From Pseudomonas sp. PA27(2017) (GTDB lineage: Bacteria > Pseudomonadota > Gammaproteobacteria > Pseudomonadales > Pseudomonadaceae), in NCBI RefSeq assembly GCF_001945445.1, contig NZ_MSXW01000058.1, positions 1 to 64,000 of the forward strand: a stretch of DNA of 64,000 bases, in the 5' to 3' direction. Below the pieces are notes generated by a model. The model had not been told where the DNA came from and did not search any database. It saw nothing but the letters and a program-made list of their open reading frames with translations. The first letter of the stretch is position 1; every line of letters begins with the position of its first letter. The translations under genes and the position numbers were made by a program. This document shows positions 34,071-42,768 of this stretch, in pieces.

Positions 34071-35128
34071 GTGGCGCGGTAAGCCTGCGTCGGCAGATTC
34101 TGCTGTCGCTGAGCATCATGGCGGCAGGCGTGATTCTGCTGTCGATCATCGGCAGCTACGCCTTCTATGCCGTGGCTTCGACCATCGCGCCCGGTAGCAT
34201 CTCGGAAACCTGGGTGCCTTCGGGCCTCGAGCTGCTGTGGATGGTGGTTACCCTCCTGGCGGCGGTGTGCATTGCCGGCTACGTGGGCATCCGCCTGTCG
34301 CGGCGCATTCTCACCCCGCTCAACTCGGTGGCCCACAGCCTGCGGGAAATCGCCCAAGGCAATCTGCAGGCTCGCGCTGCGTCGGACGACCGGGCGCTCG
34401 GTGAAACCGGCCAGTTGGTGCGCGACTTCAACGCCATGGCCGAGCGCCTGCAGAACGTGACCCGCGAACAGCAATTCTGGAACGCCGCGGTGGCCCACGA
34501 GCTGCGCACACCGGTGACCATCCTGCGCGGGCGCCTGCAAGGCTTGGCCGAAGGCGTGTTCACGCCCAGTACGGAAACCTTCGAGGGGCTGCTGCGTCAG
34601 GTCGAAGGGCTTGGCCGGCTGATCGAGGACCTGCGCGTGCTGAGCCTGGGCGACAGCGACCACCTGCAGCTCGACCTCGCAACTACCTGCCCCGCCGAGG
34701 GCATCGCGACCACCGTGCAGGCTTTCGCTGGCCGTTTGCAGGCCCGCGGCTTCGAGGTGCAGTTGCAGCTCGATGAGCGAACTTGCGTGGTCTGCGACGA
34801 ATTTCGTCTGCGCCAGGCGCTGATCGCCCTGCTGGAAAATGCCCTGGGCCATGCCGACCCCGGTGTGCTGCGCATCGACGCTGGGGTGGTGGCTGACAGT
34901 TACCGACTCAGCGTCACGGATAACGGCCCGGGCATCGACGCCAAACAGGCCACCCAGGTGTTCGAGGCCTTCCGCCGCGGCGAGCCGTCGCGCTCGCGCA
35001 ACAGCGGCGGCAGCGGCCTGGGCCTGGCGGTGGTCAGGGCCATCGCCCTGGCCCATGGCGGTCAGGTACGCTGCGAGCGGGCGGGAAGCGGTACGCGGTT
35101 CGTCGTGGAGTTGCCGCGAGCTCACTAG
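34067..35128 (+). CDS. Sensor histidine kinase, AdeS/BaeS-like
   Basis: This membrane kinase has 353 residues. Two transmembrane segments (about 12-38 and 55-75) enclose only a short periplasmic loop, so the signal may be sensed in or at the membrane. HAMP (75-130), HisKA with H144 in the canonical AHELRTP box, and HATPase with VTDNGPG and SGLGLAVV follow. It should phosphorylate the regulator directly upstream. Its TAG stop shares the palindrome CTAG with the stop of the convergent HD-GYP gene. Confidence 0.93.
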   Translation: MSGAVSLRRQILLSLSIMAAGVILLSIIGSYAFYAVASTIAPGSISETWVPSGLELLWMVVTLLAAVCIAGYVGIRLSRRILTPLNSVAHSLREIAQGNLQARAASDDRALGETGQLVRDFNAMAERLQNVTREQQFWNAAVAHELRTPVTILRGRLQGLAEGVFTPSTETFEGLLRQVEGLGRLIEDLRVLSLGDSDHLQLDLATTCPAEGIATTVQAFAGRLQARGFEVQLQLDERTCVVCDEFRLRQALIALLENALGHADPGVLRIDAGVVADSYRLSVTDNGPGIDAKQATQVFEAFRRGEPSRSRNSGGSGLGLAVVRAIALAHGGQVRCERAGSGTRFVVELPRAH

Positions 35129-36330
35129 CGCCAGAAATCGTCGAGGTTACTGAACCCCCACTCGGACGGATCCTCGCGGCTGACGATGCGATCACTGACG
35201 CCCGGCCTGGACAGATCGACCTCCTGCTGAGCGATCGCCGCCTTGCTCTTCGCCGAGAAGAACACCCGCACCACGGGCGTGGTCAGCTTGCCGGGCAACA
35301 GGTCGACCACCACGCCAAGCCGGCCGGACTCCAGCCGCACCAGCGAGCCCAGCGGGTAAATGCCCACCGAGCGCACCAGGGCGTGGAACACGTGGGTATC
35401 GAAGTGGCCGGTCCATTGCGCCATGCGCGCCAGGGACTCGGCCGGGTTCCAGGCCTGCTTGTACGGCCGGTTGGAAGTGATGGCATCGTACACGTCGCAC
35501 ACCGCACCCATGCGCGCCAGCAGGCTGATGGCCTCGCCGGCGAGGCGGCCGGGATAACCGCTGCCATCGTATTTCTCGTGGTGATGCAGGCAAACGTCCA
35601 GTGCCGACTCGGGCAGCGAACCGGCTGCCAGCAGCATGGCGTGGCCACGCTCGGGGTGGCTGCGCATGATGGCGAACTCGGCATCGGTGAGGCTGCCGGG
35701 CTTGTTGAGCACCTCCAGCGGCATGGCCATCTTGCCGACGTCGTGCAGCAGCCCCGCCAGGCCTGCCTCCCGGGCGCGCTCCTCGTCCAGCCCCAGTTGC
35801 CGGGCGAGCGACAGCATCAGTGCGCACACGGCCACCGAGTGCATATAGGTGTATTCGTCCTTGTGCTTGAGCCGCGCCAGGCCGAGCAACGCCGAGCTGT
35901 TGCGCGCCAACGACTCGCTGATGTCGGCGACTAGCGGCATGCAGCCCTCGACGTTGATGGCATTGCCCAGTCGCGCCTCCTGGAACAGCTCGGTAACGGC
36001 CTTCTTGGAGCGATTGATCAGCTTGGTGGCGCGCTGCAGTTCATCGCGCACGCTGCAGCGCGCCACCGGCGCCGTGGCAAGCACCAGCGGCTCGGCGACC
36101 GGCACGGCCACCACGACTGCAGGCGCCGGGCCGGATTGGCTGGCGACGTCCAGCCCCTTGCTGGTGTCGATCCATACGCCAGCCACACCGCTCTGGCGAA
36201 CGCGGGCCAGGTCCTCGGCGTCGTCGATGACGAAGCGGCTTTTCCAGAACGGGTGCGACAGCCAGTTGCCGTCGAAGCCCTGGATGAACATGCCGATGCG
36301 AACGGCGTGGGTGGGGATTTTCTTCAGCAT
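35125..36330 (-). CDS. HD-GYP domain phosphodiesterase with DUF3391
   Basis: This predicted cyclic-di-GMP phosphodiesterase has 401 residues. An N-terminal DUF3391 segment (about 1-60) precedes a linker rich in Ala, Pro and Val, then the HD-GYP domain with H196-D197 (LLHDVGK) and G258-Y259-P260 (HHHEKYDGSGYP). All key metal and signature residues appear intact, so it is probably active. Such proteins lower c-di-GMP and favour motility over biofilm. There is no receiver or membrane domain. It resembles PA4108-type proteins. Its stop overlaps the convergent kinase stop. Confidence 0.93.
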   Translation of the reverse strand: MLKKIPTHAVRIGMFIQGFDGNWLSHPFWKSRFVIDDAEDLARVRQSGVAGVWIDTSKGLDVASQSGPAPAVVVAVPVAEPLVLATAPVARCSVRDELQRATKLINRSKKAVTELFQEARLGNAINVEGCMPLVADISESLARNSSALLGLARLKHKDEYTYMHSVAVCALMLSLARQLGLDEERAREAGLAGLLHDVGKMAMPLEVLNKPGSLTDAEFAIMRSHPERGHAMLLAAGSLPESALDVCLHHHEKYDGSGYPGRLAGEAISLLARMGAVCDVYDAITSNRPYKQAWNPAESLARMAQWTGHFDTHVFHALVRSVGIYPLGSLVRLESGRLGVVVDLLPGKLTTPVVRVFFSAKSKAAIAQQEVDLSRPGVSDRIVSREDPSEWGFSNLDDFWR

Positions 36331-36477
36331 GGGCGCCTCGAGAGGACTCAGCTAACACGTCGATACCTGCTCACTAATCTAGCCCATCCCTGCGCATTTC
36401 AGAATGACAAGATGGCTGGCGCCGTCACCGATTCCGGGTTAGTTTGGCCGCCCCGTTATCCATGACGATTTACTGCC

Positions 36478-36702
36478 ATGCTGCCACGCAAGCTTCACCG
36501 CCTGACCATCCTCGGCCTGGTGTTCTTCATCCTCGGCCTGATCGGTGTCGTGTATGCCCTTTACCAGATCTACAGCGGCCCACGCTCGGCTGACCCGGAC
36601 CTGACCCGCAGCCTGGTGATCGCCGCGGGCATGCAGCTCACTGGCTACATCCTGCTCAACCGCAACCGCTGGCGGATGATGTTCGGCAAACCCCGCAAGT
36701 AA
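36478..36702 (+). CDS. Small membrane protein, unknown function
   Basis: This 74-residue protein has a basic N-terminus and two hydrophobic helices (about 10-30 and 45-60), followed by a strongly basic tail (NRNRWRMMFGKPRK). It stands alone, divergent from the HD-GYP gene, with 147 bp between the two starts. Codon use is normal for the neighbourhood. I do not recognise the family; it looks like a genuine two-helix inner-membrane protein. Confidence 0.7.
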   Translation: MLPRKLHRLTILGLVFFILGLIGVVYALYQIYSGPRSADPDLTRSLVIAAGMQLTGYILLNRNRWRMMFGKPRK

Positions 36703-36768
36703 ACGCCGCGCCGGATTGCCCGGCGTGGCTCGCGCCTAAAACCCGTTCGCGATCTTCATGCGCATGAC

Positions 36769-36795
36769 GCTGCAGCTGCAGCTGCAGCTGCAGCT
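36769..36795. repeat. Hexanucleotide tandem repeat (GCTGCA)4
   Basis: GCTGCA is repeated four times followed by GCT, in non-coding DNA between the small membrane gene and a REPIN. It sits inside a longer imperfect direct repeat: 36741-36812 resembles 36939-36993, which lacks this insertion. Confidence 0.75.
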
Positions 36796-36813
36796 ACAAG
36801 GCAGGAGCAGCCA

Positions 36814-36918
36814 CTCAAACCAACCTGTGGGAGCCCCGACCTCGGGGCGAAACGATTGCAGCCTGACTGCCTATCGGCGGTGCCTGACTAATTCGCCGCG
36901 AGGTCGCGGCTCCCACAA
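36814..36918. repeat. REPIN, copy B (inverse of 25726-25830)
   Basis: These 105 bp are the reverse complement of the REPIN at 25726-25830 with five mismatches. The non-palindromic spacer is conserved too. It is flanked by the imperfect direct repeats described for the adjacent hexanucleotide array. Confidence 0.85.
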
Positions 36919-37006
36919 AAACGGACCAAGTTCTTAGAACCTGTTCAAAGTCTTGTATGCGCATGAAGAGGCAACTACAAGGCAAGAGCAGCCGTTCGCC
37001 GATTCA

Positions 37007-37074
37007 CTGTGGGAGCGCGCCATGCGCGCGAAAAATCGCGGGCATGAACTGGGCGTCCCCGCCCGCTCCCACAG
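37007..37074. repeat. REPIN, second type
   Basis: CTGTGGGAGCG (37007-37017) and CGCTCCCACAG (37064-37074) are perfect 11-bp inverted arms, with inner GC-rich palindromes. It belongs to a different REP subtype (GCGCGCCATGCGCGCG core) from the copy just upstream. The remaining 90 bp before amn hold nothing I recognise. Confidence 0.8.
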
Positions 37075-37164
37075 GAACTGCGCCGATGTCCGTTCCGGCC
37101 ACTTAGCTGCCTAATCGACGAACATGGGCTGAAAAATCATCGCCAGGTTCGTAGCGCAATGACC

Positions 37165-38640
37165 TCAGCGGAACGGCGGCTCGTCGAAGCTGCGCAGTTT
37201 GCGCGAGTGCAGCGAGTTGAGCTGGCCACGCAATAGATCCAGTGCGGCGATGCCGATGTGCAGGTGCTGGGTCACCGCCCGCTCGTAGAACGCCCCTGCC
37301 GCGCCCGGCAGCTTGATCTCGCTGTGTAGCGGTTTGTCCGACACGCACAGCAGGGTGCCGTACGGCACGCGCAGGCGATAACCCTGTGCGGCGATGGTGC
37401 CGCTTTCCATGTCTACCGCCACCGCCCGTGACAGGTTGATCAGCGGCCGCTCCTGAGCCCAGCGCAGCTCCCAGTTGCGGTCGTCGTAGGTCAGCACCGT
37501 GCCGGTGCGCAGCCGGCGCTTGAGGTCGTCACCACGCTCGCCGGTAACCTGGGCAGCGGCGTCCTGCAGCGCCTGTTGCACCTCGGCCAGGGCTGGCAGC
37601 GGAATGTGCGGCGGCAGCACGCGGTCGAGAATGCCGTCGCGACGCATGTAGGCGTGGGCCAGCACGTAGTCGCCGATGGTCTGCGACTGACGCAGGCCGC
37701 CGCAGTGGCCGATCATCAGCCAGCAGTGCGGGCGCAGCACGGCCAGGTGGTCGGTGATGTTCTTGGCGTTGGACGGGCCGACGCCGATGTTGACCAGGGT
37801 AATGCCATCGCCGTCCGGCGCCTGCAGGTGATAGGCCGGCATCTGGTAGCGATGCCAGACCACGGTCTCGATGATCGCCTGCATTTCGCCTTCGGGCATG
37901 CCGCGCGAGATCACCACGTTGCCCGGCAGCACCATACGCTCGAAGCGCGAGTCGCCATTGAGCATGTCCAGGCCATGGCGGATGAACTGGTCGACATAGC
38001 GGTGGTAGTTGGTCAGCAGAATCCACGGCTGCACGTGGCGCCAGTCGCTGCCGGTGTAATGCACCAGGCGACGCAGGGAGAAGTCCACGCGGGCAGCGTC
38101 GAACAGTGCCAGGGGCAGCGGGTCGGTGTTTTCCCAGTCGTACAGGCCATCGGCGGTGCCATCGGTGGCGGCCGACAGGTCGGTGCTGGGGAACACCCGC
38201 GCCAGCTCGGCAGCGGTCACCCCGGAGCCGGCCAGCTCGTCCCCCTGCTCCACCACGTAGGGATAGGGAATGTACTGCTGGCTGACGCCGACTTCGACGG
38301 TCAGGGTGAAGTCGGCCATCAGCGGCTGCAGCTGCTCGAGCAGGTACTTACGAAAGGCCGCCGGATGGGTGATGGTCACGCTGTAGATGCCGGGCACCTG
38401 TACCTTGGCGTAGGCGCGCACGGTGGTCGGCACTTCGCCCTGGCAATCGTAGGTCAGGCGCAGCTCGGGGTAGCGGAACAGCGCCTGCTCGTCGGCATTG
38501 GGGCGCACGCGGTCCTTGAGGTAGCGCTTGAGCGCCTGGCTCAGGCCCTCGGTGGCGCGCTGGTGCAGCGCGGCCAGGCGGTCAACGGCTTCTTCTGCAG
38601 TGTTGACGACGATAAAAGCGCCGTCTGTAGGAAGGGACAT
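37165..38640 (-). CDS. amn: AMP nucleosidase
   Basis: Amn hydrolyses AMP to adenine and ribose-5-phosphate and helps set adenylate pools in the cytoplasm. The 491-residue protein matches the family in length and layout. The N-terminal regulatory half contains RAYAKVQVPGIYSVTITHP. The C-terminal phosphorylase-fold half contains VNIGVGPSNAKNITDHLAVL, MIGHCGGLR and VDMESGTIAAQGY, the last carrying the expected nucleoside-binding Glu. The start at 38640 is unambiguous. It is a single-gene unit upstream of the MocR gene on the same strand. Confidence 0.96.
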   Translation of the reverse strand: MSLPTDGAFIVVNTAEEAVDRLAALHQRATEGLSQALKRYLKDRVRPNADEQALFRYPELRLTYDCQGEVPTTVRAYAKVQVPGIYSVTITHPAAFRKYLLEQLQPLMADFTLTVEVGVSQQYIPYPYVVEQGDELAGSGVTAAELARVFPSTDLSAATDGTADGLYDWENTDPLPLALFDAARVDFSLRRLVHYTGSDWRHVQPWILLTNYHRYVDQFIRHGLDMLNGDSRFERMVLPGNVVISRGMPEGEMQAIIETVVWHRYQMPAYHLQAPDGDGITLVNIGVGPSNAKNITDHLAVLRPHCWLMIGHCGGLRQSQTIGDYVLAHAYMRRDGILDRVLPPHIPLPALAEVQQALQDAAAQVTGERGDDLKRRLRTGTVLTYDDRNWELRWAQERPLINLSRAVAVDMESGTIAAQGYRLRVPYGTLLCVSDKPLHSEIKLPGAAGAFYERAVTQHLHIGIAALDLLRGQLNSLHSRKLRSFDEPPFR

Positions 38641-38710
38641 GCACGGTTCCTTATCGTGGGTTCATGGTTCATAGCTGACACGCATTACAACGCCGGTGCA
38701 AGTGGCTCGA

Positions 38711-40051
38711 TCAAGCAGGCCAGGCGGCGGCGATGTGCTCCAGCGCCTGCTTGAGTTCAGAGCGGCTGCGCGCGGCGGCCAGGCTGATGCGAATGGCGCT
38801 GGCCTGGGCCGGGCCAACCGCGAACACGTCCGCCGGCACAACCTCGACGCCCGCGGCCCGGCAGGCCGCCACCAGAGCGGCGCTGTCCGGCGGCTGCAGC
38901 CACAGGTGCGGCGCCACCTCACGACCAGGCGGCATGCGCGGGCCCAGCACGCGGCTCGCCAGGCGCCAGCGCTGCTGCAGTTCGTCGCGTTGCCAGGCCA
39001 GTTTGCGAGCAGCGGTGCCATCTTCGATCCATTCGCAGGCCAGCGCCAGGCACAACGGTGACACCGCCCAACTGGTGGCGTGGCCTTGCGGGTCGATGCG
39101 CTTGAGCAGCGCCTGGGGCCCGTGCATGAAACCCAGGCGCAGGCCAGGCGCCACGGTTTTCGACAGGCTGCTGACCAGCAGGCTGCGTGCCGGCACCGCC
39201 GCGGCCAACGGCGCCTGGCTGCCGAGAGCGCCGTAGACATCATCCTCGATAAGCCACAGGCCATGGCGCTCCACCAGTTCGGCAATGCGCTGGCGGCGTT
39301 CGCCATCCATGCTGCTGCCGGTGGGGTTCTGCAGGCACGGGGTAAGCACCAGCACCCGCGCCCCGGTGGCGCGTACCTGGCGGTCGAGATCCAGGGGGAG
39401 AATGCCGCGCTCGTCCATGGCCACGCCGTGCAGCGGCAGCCGCAACTGCCGGGCAGCAGCCTTGATGCCGGGCGCGGTGAAGGCTTCGGCGAGCACCGGG
39501 TCGCCCGCCTCGCACAGCGCCAGCAGCGCCGCCGAGACGCCCTGCTGAGCCCCGGCACAGAGCGCCACCTGGGACGGCGGCGTATGCAGGCCACGCTGTT
39601 GCAGCCACTGGCTGACGGCCACCCGCCCGCGCTGTTCGAGCTCGGCCGGCGCGTAAGCCTGCAGGGCATCGAGGCGGCCCTCGGCGATCAGCCGCTGCAG
39701 GGTATGCGACAGGTCAGCGCTGCCGCCGTCGTGTACCGGCACGTTGGTCGACAGGTCGATGCCGTCAGCCGGTAGCCGCGGTTGCTTGAGGTGGAACAGG
39801 CTGGCTTCGTGGCTATCGGCCAACACGTAGGTGCCGCGGCCAACCTCGCCGGACACCAGATGCCGGCGTGCTGCCTCGCGATACGCCTGCATCACCGTGC
39901 TCGGGTTGATGCCCAGCGTCCAGGCCAGGCGCCGCTGCGGCGGCAGCCGTTCGCCAGGCTTGAGTTCGCCCTTGCCGATGGCGACGGAAATCGCCTCGAC
40001 CAATGCCAGATAGGTGGGCAGCGTACTGCCCTGAAGGTCAGGTAACCACAT
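38711..40051 (-). CDS. MocR/GabR-type regulator (GntR helix-turn-helix fused to aminotransferase fold)
   Basis: This 446-residue regulator has an N-terminal winged helix (about 10-78, LPPQRRLAWTLGINPSTVMQAY) joined to a fold-type I aminotransferase domain. The PLP lysine is K298 in SSLSKTVAPG, so cofactor binding is likely. The start at 40051 (MWLPDLQG) is chosen because the family begins just before the helix-turn-helix; the frame stays open upstream, but that 78-residue extension crosses the divergent promoter. It faces the threonine-dehydratase-like gene across an 82-bp gap with a direct repeat, so it probably controls that gene and itself. Confidence 0.92.
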   Translation of the reverse strand: MWLPDLQGSTLPTYLALVEAISVAIGKGELKPGERLPPQRRLAWTLGINPSTVMQAYREAARRHLVSGEVGRGTYVLADSHEASLFHLKQPRLPADGIDLSTNVPVHDGGSADLSHTLQRLIAEGRLDALQAYAPAELEQRGRVAVSQWLQQRGLHTPPSQVALCAGAQQGVSAALLALCEAGDPVLAEAFTAPGIKAAARQLRLPLHGVAMDERGILPLDLDRQVRATGARVLVLTPCLQNPTGSSMDGERRQRIAELVERHGLWLIEDDVYGALGSQAPLAAAVPARSLLVSSLSKTVAPGLRLGFMHGPQALLKRIDPQGHATSWAVSPLCLALACEWIEDGTAARKLAWQRDELQQRWRLASRVLGPRMPPGREVAPHLWLQPPDSAALVAACRAAGVEVVPADVFAVGPAQASAIRISLAAARSRSELKQALEHIAAAWPA

Positions 40052-40057
40052 TGCTTG

Positions 40058-40087
40058 CCATGCAATATAAATATTTACCCATACAAT
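40058..40087. promoter_or_regulatory. Direct repeat, likely MocR operator
   Basis: CCATGCAAT (40058-40066) and CCATACAAT (40079-40087) match at 8 of 9 positions and are 21 bp apart, two helical turns. They flank an AT-rich core and lie between the divergent MocR and dehydratase genes. MocR proteins such as GabR and PdxR commonly bind direct repeats. Confidence 0.6.
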
Positions 40088-40133
40088 GCCCGAACCGTAG
40101 CATCTGGTCAAAGCCCACCCGGAGCACCACCCG

Positions 40134-41084
40134 ATGTTCGACCTCGCCGCCCTGCGCCAAGCCGTCAACCTGATTCGCCCGAGCATTCCGGCAACGCCGC
40201 AGTTCGCCTGGCCGCTGCTGGCCGAGCGCCTGGGTTGCGAAGTGTGGGTCAAGCACGAGAACCACACGCCGACCGGCGCCTTCAAGGTGCGCGGCGGGCT
40301 GGTCTACGTGGACGAGCTGCTGCGTTGCGATCCGGCCATTAGCGGGCTGATCTCGGCGACCCGTGGCAATCATGGGCAAAGCATGGCGCTGGCCGCCCGC
40401 AAGGCCGGGCTGCCGATCATCATCGTGGTGCCCAAGGGCAATGCCCGGGAAAAGAACGCGGCCATGGCGGCGCTGGGTGCCGAGGTGGTCGAGCACGGTT
40501 GTGACTTCGACGCAGCCCGCGCCCATGCGGCCGAGCTGGCGGTGCAGCATGGCCTGCATTTCGTGCCGTCGCTGCACCCGGACCTGATCCGCGGCGTGGC
40601 CACCTACGCCCTGGAGCTGTTCGAGGCCGCACCGCCGCTCAAACGCATCTACGTGCCGATCGGCCTGGGCTCGGGCATCTGCGGGGTAATTCGTACCCGC
40701 GACCTGCTGGGCCTGGACACCGAGGTGATCGGCGTGGTCAGCGCTGCCGCCGACGGTTATGCGCAGAGTTTCGCCGCCGGCCGGATCATCTGCACCGACA
40801 GCGCCGACACCATCGCCGATGGCATGGCCTGCCGCATGCCGCAGCCCGAAGCGCTGGAGATCATCCGCGCGGGCGCAGCGCGCATCGTGCGGGTCGACGA
40901 CGACGAGATCCGCCAGGCCATGCGCATCTACCACGAAGACACCCACAACCTGGCCGAAGGCGCCGGCGCGGCAGCCCTGGCGGCATTGATTCAGGAACGG
41001 GAGATCAATCGTGGCGAGCGCACCGCCGTGGTACTCAGCGGTGCCAACGTCGACCGCGCGGCGCTGGCGGCGATCCTCGCCTGA
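40134..41084 (+). CDS. PLP-dependent threonine dehydratase-like enzyme (fold type II)
   Basis: This 316-residue enzyme belongs to the threonine/serine dehydratase family. The PLP lysine is K51 in TPTGAFKVRGG. SATRGNHGQSMA binds the substrate carboxylate and GLGSGICG the phosphate. It lacks the C-terminal ACT regulatory domain of biosynthetic IlvA, so it is TdcB-like and probably catabolic; hydroxy-aspartate or another beta-hydroxy amino acid is also possible. It is divergent from the MocR regulator that probably controls it. Confidence 0.9.
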   Translation: MFDLAALRQAVNLIRPSIPATPQFAWPLLAERLGCEVWVKHENHTPTGAFKVRGGLVYVDELLRCDPAISGLISATRGNHGQSMALAARKAGLPIIIVVPKGNAREKNAAMAALGAEVVEHGCDFDAARAHAAELAVQHGLHFVPSLHPDLIRGVATYALELFEAAPPLKRIYVPIGLGSGICGVIRTRDLLGLDTEVIGVVSAAADGYAQSFAAGRIICTDSADTIADGMACRMPQPEALEIIRAGAARIVRVDDDEIRQAMRIYHEDTHNLAEGAGAAALAALIQEREINRGERTAVVLSGANVDRAALAAILA

Positions 41085-41105
41085 GCCGCCATCGACCCGA
41101 GCCGG

Positions 41106-42005
41106 CTAGACGCTGATCGACAGCGTCGCGCCAATCGAAAAGCTCAGGGACAACCCGCCGCCGCCCATTTCGCCAGCGGCCTTTTCGACCTCGGCCAGTT
41201 GCTTGTCGATGCCGTCGACGAGTTTCTTGCTCTCTTCATCCGGCTTGCCGCTGATCTGCGAGCGCACCATGGCCAGTAGCTGCTTGAGCTGGGCAGCGAC
41301 CTTCTTCAGCTCTTCGGCATCGGCACGCTGCTGTCGCTCGTTGCGCTCGTTGCGCGCCTGGCCGAGGGCGTCTTGTGCCTGTTGCTCGGCCTCTTCCTCG
41401 TTGGCCACGGACTTATCGCCCTGCTCGGCCTCTTCGCCGGCCGCCAGTTCGGCAGCCTCGGCAGTCACCTCGGGGGCTTCGACCTCGGCAATAGGCGCCG
41501 CCTCGCTCACCGCATCCACCGCGGCCATCTCCTGAACGGCAGCGCCCGCGCCTCCACTCTGGCTTTCGGCAGTCGACACCTGCGCTACGTCGACCGAGGA
41601 CGTGCCACCACCGGACGGCTCCTTGAGCACGGAGGCGACCTGTCCGAGCTCCTGGGCCAATTGCTTGAGCTGGCGCAGCGCACCTTTCGCGCCCGCCGGC
41701 CCAAGTGCCATGACCAGTTGCTTGAGCATCTCGATACGTTTCTTGATGTCTTCCAGGCGCTGGCGCGCGGCGTCCTTGCGCGATTCGTCCTGCCTGGCCT
41801 GCATTTCGCGCAGCTTGCCCAAGGCATCGCGCATGCTTTTCGCACGCTTCTGGGCATACTCGCTGAGGGTGACGGTTACCGAGGGCTGCTGCTGCGGCTC
41901 GCTGCCGGCTTTGGCGGCGGACGCGCTGGCGTCATCCATGGTGCGTGTAGCCGCGGCCTTGGCCGGTAGCGCCGAGTTGGCGCCCGAGGAAGTGATGGTC
42001 GACAT
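41106..42005 (-). CDS. Coiled-coil protein of unknown function
   Basis: This 299-residue protein has no signal peptide. The N-terminus is Ala/Ser-rich, then charged helices predicted as coiled coil (about 48-125), an Ala/Glu-rich low-complexity middle (about 145-205), a second Gln/Arg/Glu-rich coiled coil (205-280), and a glycine-rich hydrophobic tail (GGGGLSLSFSIGATLSISV). I do not recognise the family; similar proteins may exist across Pseudomonas. It follows the CsbD/BON genes on the same strand after a terminator, so it is probably transcribed separately. Confidence 0.75.
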   Translation of the reverse strand: MSTITSSGANSALPAKAAATRTMDDASASAAKAGSEPQQQPSVTVTLSEYAQKRAKSMRDALGKLREMQARQDESRKDAARQRLEDIKKRIEMLKQLVMALGPAGAKGALRQLKQLAQELGQVASVLKEPSGGGTSSVDVAQVSTAESQSGGAGAAVQEMAAVDAVSEAAPIAEVEAPEVTAEAAELAAGEEAEQGDKSVANEEEAEQQAQDALGQARNERNERQQRADAEELKKVAAQLKQLLAMVRSQISGKPDEESKKLVDGIDKQLAEVEKAAGEMGGGGLSLSFSIGATLSISV

Positions 42006-42107
42006 GCGACGTCCTGTGCCTGGCGAGTGTGCTCAGGGTATCGGCCTGGCCCCTGCGAACTTGAAACGGCGGGGCAGCACTTCCGACTTCATCCCTGAAA
42101 AGCAGAA

Positions 42108-42129
42108 AGCCCCGGCACAGGCCAGGGCT
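42108..42129 (-). terminator. Terminator after csbD-like gene
   Basis: On the minus strand AGCCCTGGC-CTGT-GCCGGGGCT forms a 9-bp stem with one wobble pair, followed by a T-rich run. It lies 22 nt past the CsbD-like stop. Confidence 0.75.
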
Positions 42130-42151
42130 CTCCAATCACGCCGAGAACGAG

Positions 42152-42349
42152 TCAGTACTTGCTGCTGAAATCGCGCAGTTCTTCCTCGGCCTTTTCCTTG
42201 GTCCAACCGTAGCGCTCCTGCAGTTTACCCGCCAGGTATTCGCTATGGCCTTCGGCGACATCCACGTCGTCGTTGGTGAGCTTGCCCCAGCGCGCCTTCA
42301 TATCGCCACTGAGTTGCTTCCACTTACCTTTGATGATGTCGGAATTCAT
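42152..42349 (-). CDS. CsbD-family stress protein
   Basis: This small cytoplasmic protein (65 residues) matches the CsbD family: MNSDIIKGKWKQLSG at the start, then VDVAEG and LAGKLQERYGW. CsbD proteins are abundant in general stress response; their mechanism is unknown. ATG 42349 follows TTGGAG at suitable spacing. It is 53 bp downstream of the BON-domain gene on the same strand, a common pairing of stress genes. Confidence 0.93.
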   Translation of the reverse strand: MNSDIIKGKWKQLSGDMKARWGKLTNDDVDVAEGHSEYLAGKLQERYGWTKEKAEEELRDFSSKY

Positions 42350-42402
42350 GATGCATTCTCCAAGGAAGGAGGCAGGCCGCGGTGGCCTGCCCTGGCCCAT
42401 GA

Positions 42403-42768
42403 TCAGTCGGCAGCTTTCAGGCCGTCAGCGGAAACCGCTTGAACGCCTTTGATTTCCTTGGCTTTGGCAACAGCCAGGTCACGCTCGGCTTCGGTTTTCA
42501 CTACGCCGGACAGGGAAACCACGCCTTTGTTGGTCTCGACCTTGATGTCCAGAGCGCTGAGGCCGTCGTCAGCCAGGAAGGACGATTTGACCTTGCTGGT
42601 GATCCAGGTGTCGGAAACGGCTTCTTCAGCCTTGTCCATGGTGTTGGCAGCCAGCATGGTCGGCTGGGTGCTGTTGTAGGTATCGGCGAAAGCGGTACCC
42701 GCCACGGACAAGCTCAGGGCGGTCGCAGTGATAGCGGCAAAAGCGAACTTATTGATTGGCTGTTTCAT
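42403..42768 (-). CDS. BON-domain periplasmic protein (OsmY-like)
   Basis: This 121-residue protein has a Sec signal peptide (about 1-29, ending GTAFA|DT) and one BON domain (about 45-121). The domain pattern is WITSKVKSSFL...V-x-x-GVVSLSGVV...A-K-x-I-KGVQAVS. BON proteins bind membranes and help cells resist osmotic shock. ATG 42768 follows AGGAG; the frame stays open upstream but that part is not signal-like. The upstream region (about 42840-42960) is unusually AT-rich and probably holds its promoter. Confidence 0.92.
   Translation of the reverse strand: MKQPINKFAFAAITATALSLSVAGTAFADTYNSTQPTMLAANTMDKAEEAVSDTWITSKVKSSFLADDGLSALDIKVETNKGVVSLSGVVKTEAERDLAVAKAKEIKGVQAVSADGLKAAD

Noticed and set aside
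40052..40285. 78-codon N-terminal extension of the MocR gene
   Set aside because: It crosses the divergent promoter and the dehydratase start; the internal ATG at 40051 fits the family.
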